Assembly: GCA_025618425.1 (NCBI GenBank)
Contig: CM046835.1
Span: forward strand, 18,941,374 to 19,005,373
Length of the DNA stretch: 64,000 nt
Direction of reading: 5' to 3'
Source: Heliocidaris tuberculata
Lineage: Eukaryota > Echinodermata > Echinoidea > Camarodonta > Echinometridae
The notes beneath the pieces are model-generated. The model was given only the letters and a program-made list of their open reading frames with translations. It was not told the origin of the DNA and ran no database searches. Positions 59,974 to 64,000 of the stretch are shown piece by piece (within the stretch, counting starts at the first letter, position 1; each line of letters starts with the position of its first letter). The position numbers and the translations under genes were made by a program.

Positions 59974-61554
59974 GAAAGGATCCAGGGTAACTCGGCACTA
60001 CGCTAGGGATATTCTACACTCAGTGCAAAATCGAGTTAGCCAAGAGAGCTGAAATGATCACAAATACTTGTAAGAATTTTTGCACTGAGCGATCTTTAAA
60101 ACCAACAATTTTCAGGATAAGTTGATTAGAATGTGTAAAATAGTTACTGGGGAGATAATGATAAAATTTTATGAGGTTTAACTCTACAAAACATAAAAAG
60201 CAAGACTTTATTGAAGGTCTGTTGTGAAGCTGCGTGATGCCGAGTCTGCACTATGGCCGAGCAACCCCGACCCCCCTATTATGTAAGGGTATTGGCGAAT
60301 GAAAAATCGGGGGGAGGGGGGGGGGTGTGTTGCTTCTGGCGTCGAGATCGGCAAGAAGTGCTGGTTGTGAAAACAGTTTGTCTTTTGTAGCCATATAAAT
60401 CTTATACCTCTTGCCAAACATGGTCCATGTGATAGACAATACTTCAGGAAGAAAGGTATGAGAAATGGTTTAAAAGGAAAAAATGACATAATGAAGCTTT
60501 ATGAATAATTTGAATATTTTTCGAGTGGAAACTGGAAAATTAACCTGCAAATGGAGCTTAGACTGTTATTAATGGGATTTTCCTAGAGTTTGAGTGAATG
60601 TAGGTAACAATAGGCTACATATGAATTACTTCTACCTGAAATTCATTCAAATGATTTTATTTCCTCAAACATCTGGTCTAAAACAAAAGTCCAGAAAGCA
60701 AATATGCATGCGCCACCCTGTTTAAAATTGTCGCAGCCCACGAAGCGCCTACTCGTTGTGTAGTTAACGAACATACGTGCCCTCAGAACTTAAACCCTGC
60801 TCCCCCCTAAGAAATAAGAAACAACTTCAATAAAAGAACAAAACAACTAAGGAAAAATGATGGTGTATATAGAATGCATTGATGTATATTCATGGCTTGC
60901 TTTTATTAATGAAAGATAGACTTAATGAAAATCTTGATGCTTATTTTTCCTTTTGCCAAAGAAGATGTCTAGATTTGCAGTGTAAATCTCACTTTAAAAA
61001 TTGTCTCATCAGTGTCGGTGTCGTGTTCAGGTAAAGCCTTGAAGGCGTCTTACTGTTGCTGAGCCTACATCCCATATGGATAGGATAGCATTTCATGTTT
61101 TTCCAGGAAACAGGAAAGTTCAGGATACAGACGAGTTTGAGCTGGATTGCTCACGTTTATTGCTTCCACCTTGCATGTACCGTTATCCATATAGACTCAG
61201 CCCTCTGTCCCATGATTAGCTCGCACTCTGCGTCAAACGTGAGAAGAATCGTCATTATTCTGCACTGCCTAGAATTTCCCCCTAGAGGGATTGAGTGGGC
61301 AACGTTTTTCTCTCCCTCTCTACCTTTATCAAATTAATGTCTCATATTGTAAATGATTGTTGATGTTTGAAAAGGTTCATTTGATTTGTGGTGGTTATGA
61401 TGACTGCTTTAAGAGTAATGTACAGATGTAAGGATGGGAGGGAACATCAGAGGCTGACAGTAAAAGCATTATTCAGTGAGAACCACCGGTTTTATATTCA
61501 TATTGAAGTTCAATCGAGATGTTGCACTATGATGTTTTTGGAAAATAAATGATA

Positions 61555-61592
61555 ATCATATTAATAATAATAATGATAATAATAATAATAGT
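61555..61592. repeat. (AAT)n-type microsatellite
   Basis: ATTAATAATAATAATGATAA TAATAATAATA with GAT variants. Confidence 0.85.
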
Positions 61593-63132
61593 ATGTCATG
61601 TTTACCCAGGGTAGCCTCATTAGTACTAAATACTGTTCTCCCTGAGGGCCCTACATATTATTACCCCAGCTTTAGCACAGCAACCGTAGCACTCAGTGCA
61701 TTCAAGAAATAAATCCTACCAAGTACCCACTTACTACACTTACTACTAATGGGGTTGAAGAGAGGCATACTAAAGCTTATCGTCTTCCACTCATCGGAGT
61801 ATACTGCAAGAATGAACAGAAAGCCAAAATCAAACAATATAACCAGAAACTAAAGGAACAAAGTGCACAAAATATAAAAGATTTTGATTGGCTGCCTGAA
61901 AGTAATGGGGAAATTAGACTTCTTGTTGCTTTTTTTATTTTAGTTATTTAAGCTACTTCACACAGTCTTTGTGCTTCTCTGTAACATGTTTCTGTATAAT
62001 TATTCCCTTGCACTTCTTCCTATGCATTGGCTTCGATTTTGATTTGGTTATTTGATTTTACATTTTTGAAAGTAGTGAAATTGTGTAATAATGGCTAGTG
62101 ACAAAGTGACATTCCAGACAAAATGGATGCCTTGGCGTGCATGTACATGCTTAAAGTCAGTAAACACTTAAATTGTGTGAATAAATGTATAAATTCAACC
62201 TCAAAACACTTTACCAGGCCTTCTATGGGTTAACGGTTAAAGAGTGTGAAGAAAATGAAGGAAAACATTAAACCTCTTTGTGCGGAACCCTACTCCAAGT
62301 TCGGTTCTGTGTGGGCGATTATTCTATGCGAGCGCTTTTTGTTTATTGGGAGTGTCTTCAACTTGCCATATATCTTTTCTAATCAACTTTTTGAAGCTCA
62401 TATTTTGAATATAGTATAGCGACATGGAACCCCTAATATACTAGCAAAATATTTTTTTGTGAGTGGTACACTTTCATCTCACATGGTATTTTAATGATAA
62501 GTTACTTTTGTTTCTCCCTGGTTTATATCACTCACTAGCTGGGTATAATCATGGATGTATCTTTCCATTTGTTTTCTCAGCAATGAGCAGTTTAATAGAG
62601 GCATATACCGTACCGTCACCTAAATGAGTTTCAATGTTTTCATAAGAATTTTACTCGTTTCCTTTGAACTCAAAACCCTGTAGACCCATCTGAAGAGAAG
62701 TACCATTATCTTACATCAATAATATGATGCAACATTATCTGAATGTTAGGCTATTGGGATCTAACACCTAAAGTGCATGGCTAATGATGCCCTTAACACA
62801 CTCTCACTGATGCGATATGATCTTTTGCAAAGATGTTGAGTGTATTATCCCATTATCTGACCTACATTCAATCTCTTTCTCATTTTTACTCTACCTCTTT
62901 AAAAACATTTTTTACCTTGATCCTTCTCTTTCTACCACATATTCTCTAGTGTACTTTCTCTGAATGTCTCTTGTTCATTTCTCTTTTTTTGTTCTTTGTC
63001 CAGTCTTTTTCAAAAAATACATCTCTTTCTATTTCTTTCTGTTGCTTTATCCTATATCAATCTTTTTTGTGTCATTACCTCTTGTTTTGCTTGAAACAAT
63101 ATAGTATTGTTTCATGTTGCAAAGGAAAGATA

Positions 63133-63549
63133 TTAACCCTTTCAGGACAATTGACCACATTTTGTGGTTTGGTTCAATAGCTTTTGATTCAGAGATCTAA
63201 AAAATATAAAAGATGGATCAGTAGAAAGAGAAAAAAAAATCTGTATACACTATGTCCATTTCTGTTACATTACCATATTGCGTTTTGATGCCAGGAATTT
63301 TAAAACAAGAATAAGATTTAAAATCCTTAGATTGGCATCACATTGAGATGTTCAAAATCATTGTTTTCCATCAAAATTGGCAATTTTTTGAACTTTTCGC
63401 CATAATAATTCACCATGTATATTGTATTCATAGACATTATACCTTATTAGAACCATGTAGCACTAAAAGAAAAATATTATTGTTGCCAATTTGAAGAACA
63501 AAATGAGATCAATTTAGCCCTTAAATAATTCCTGTCCTGAAAGGGTTAA
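63133..63549 (-). mobile_element. 417-bp TTAACCC element (family D, copy 2)
   Basis: The ends are perfect inverses: ATTAACCCTTTCAGGA and TCCTGAAAGGGTTAAT. TTAA followed by CCC is the hallmark of piggyBac termini. The inside also has long-range inverted symmetry (for example CACATTTTGTGG near one end). It matches the copy at 58401-58815 when inverted. Confidence 0.88.
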
Positions 63550-63946
63550 TAAGCATCTTTTAGTTTGTGTGATGGTGTTGTGGTACACTTAGTTGAAGCA
63601 GATTTCTTTTGATGCACTGATTCTTTTCCATTTCTTGTTAATATTTTTACAATTTTTGAAGTGGTTGGAGTTTGCTAATTAAGTGAATTTTGTAATATGT
63701 ACATTTTGAAATGGCAATTAATGAATGATTTTTTTATTCTGTCCTCAAGGAATGTTTGTAGACCTTAAAGGCAGAATATATCTTTTGATCTTGCTCTCTT
63801 ACAAAATATTCTCTAGTTGCTCTTACGTCAACAAACCCCAACATTGACAAGACTTATGAAATTAGGCTCACACGGTTGCTATCTCTCTTGGGATTTGTAG
63901 TAAAATACAAAGAAAAGATCCAAGCCATTTCTGTTGTGCCATTTAG

Positions 63947-64000
63947 GTCAGCAGTGGAGATGATACGCCTGTCGTGCGTAAAATTAAGGGCATGGGCTGC
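63947..64000 (+). CDS. Possible coding exon running off the right edge
   Basis: Follows a possible acceptor (CTGTTGTGCCATTTAG). In phase 0 it reads VSSGDDTPVVRKIKGMGC, which is hydrophilic and uses common codons. It could be a downstream exon of the plus-strand gene starting at 10415, but the phase does not fit exon 2 directly. The exon is open at the window edge, so its length and donor are unknown. Confidence 0.3.

Larger units (their letters stand above)
23634..63946 (+). other. Region beyond exon 2, probably intron of plus-strand gene
   Basis: If the right-edge exon belongs to the same gene, this is ~40 kb of intron. The phases of the two do not fit directly (exon 2 leaves one base; the better frame at the edge starts at phase 0), so at least one more exon should be hidden in between. 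I could not find it. Apart from the elements listed, 35100-36200, 36500-38340, 38600-40140, 47330-48380, 48560-50180, 51000-54220, 55090-57090 and 61750-63130 show nothing I can annotate. Confidence 0.35.

Noticed and set aside
59798..59998. Minus-strand frame over the relic at 59.8 kb
   Set aside because: The forward frame is much more protein-like. The minus frame is its shadow.

Overview
This is eukaryotic (metazoan) genomic DNA: AT-rich, mostly intronic or intergenic, full of microsatellites, long poly-C/poly-G runs, inverted-repeat transposons (MITEs) and one full-length L1-type LINE. Nothing bacterial is present. The frequent palindrome ACATGT, the MITE ends of the type GGGCCCCGTT(G/T)CATAAA, and single-triplet-scale exons separated by kilobases of repeat-rich intron suggest a marine invertebrate deuterostome, with an echinoderm such as a sea urchin as my best guess. 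This is an inference from style, not from a named match.

Genes. Two head-to-head gene starts can be supported by splice sites and matching codon phase. On the minus strand, a 26-nt first coding exon (4795-4820), a possible 150-nt cassette exon (4545-4694), a 261-nt exon (1072-1332) and a 255-nt exon (358-612) splice into one open frame that leaves the window at its left edge. The product is a Ser-rich, low-complexity N-terminus that I do not recognise. On the plus strand, a CpG-enriched 5' exon ending at 10442 (nine codons) joins in phase to a 90-nt exon at 23544-23633 across a 13.1 kb intron. The encoded N-terminus carries a basic RKRLSL motif. A possible further exon enters at the right edge (63947-64000), so the rest of the window would be intron of that gene.

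Transposon layers. The most structured region is 25979-35072. A Mutator-like or foldback element with ~212-bp terminal inverted arms and a 9-bp target duplication has been split by a 6.8 kb L1-type LINE on the minus strand, which has its own 17-bp target duplication. The LINE has an intact ORF1 (coiled coil plus RRM-like domain). Its ORF2 (endonuclease, reverse transcriptase, C-terminal Cys/His motif) is broken by one stop and two frameshifts. An unusually long ~900-nt spacer lies between the two ORFs.

Across the window several unrelated non-autonomous DNA elements are bounded by TTAA, the target preference of piggyBac-type transposases: a ~590-bp and a ~500-bp pair, a ~392-bp element, a ~420/480-bp pair, a ~416-bp pair with TTAACCC ends, and three copies of an element that measures exactly 80 bp from TTAA to TTAA. 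One of those 80-bp copies sits in one half of a local tandem duplication and is absent from the other half, which gives an internal filled-site/empty-site comparison. Other MITEs have GGGCC...CATAAA, CCCCTCTTTCAGAC, CTAGAGTAGATGCTC and TACTGTATA ends.

Other structure includes a ~900-bp (TTC)n-type pyrimidine tract, a 10-bp minisatellite (42.66-42.95 kb), a CpG-rich TACGC array (8.34-9.11 kb), a tRNA-like sequence (38.44 kb), a repeat carrying AGGTCA direct repeats (40.5 kb), tandem duplications at 46.8, 54.2 and 57.4 kb, and a decayed protein-coding relic at 59.64-59.97 kb.
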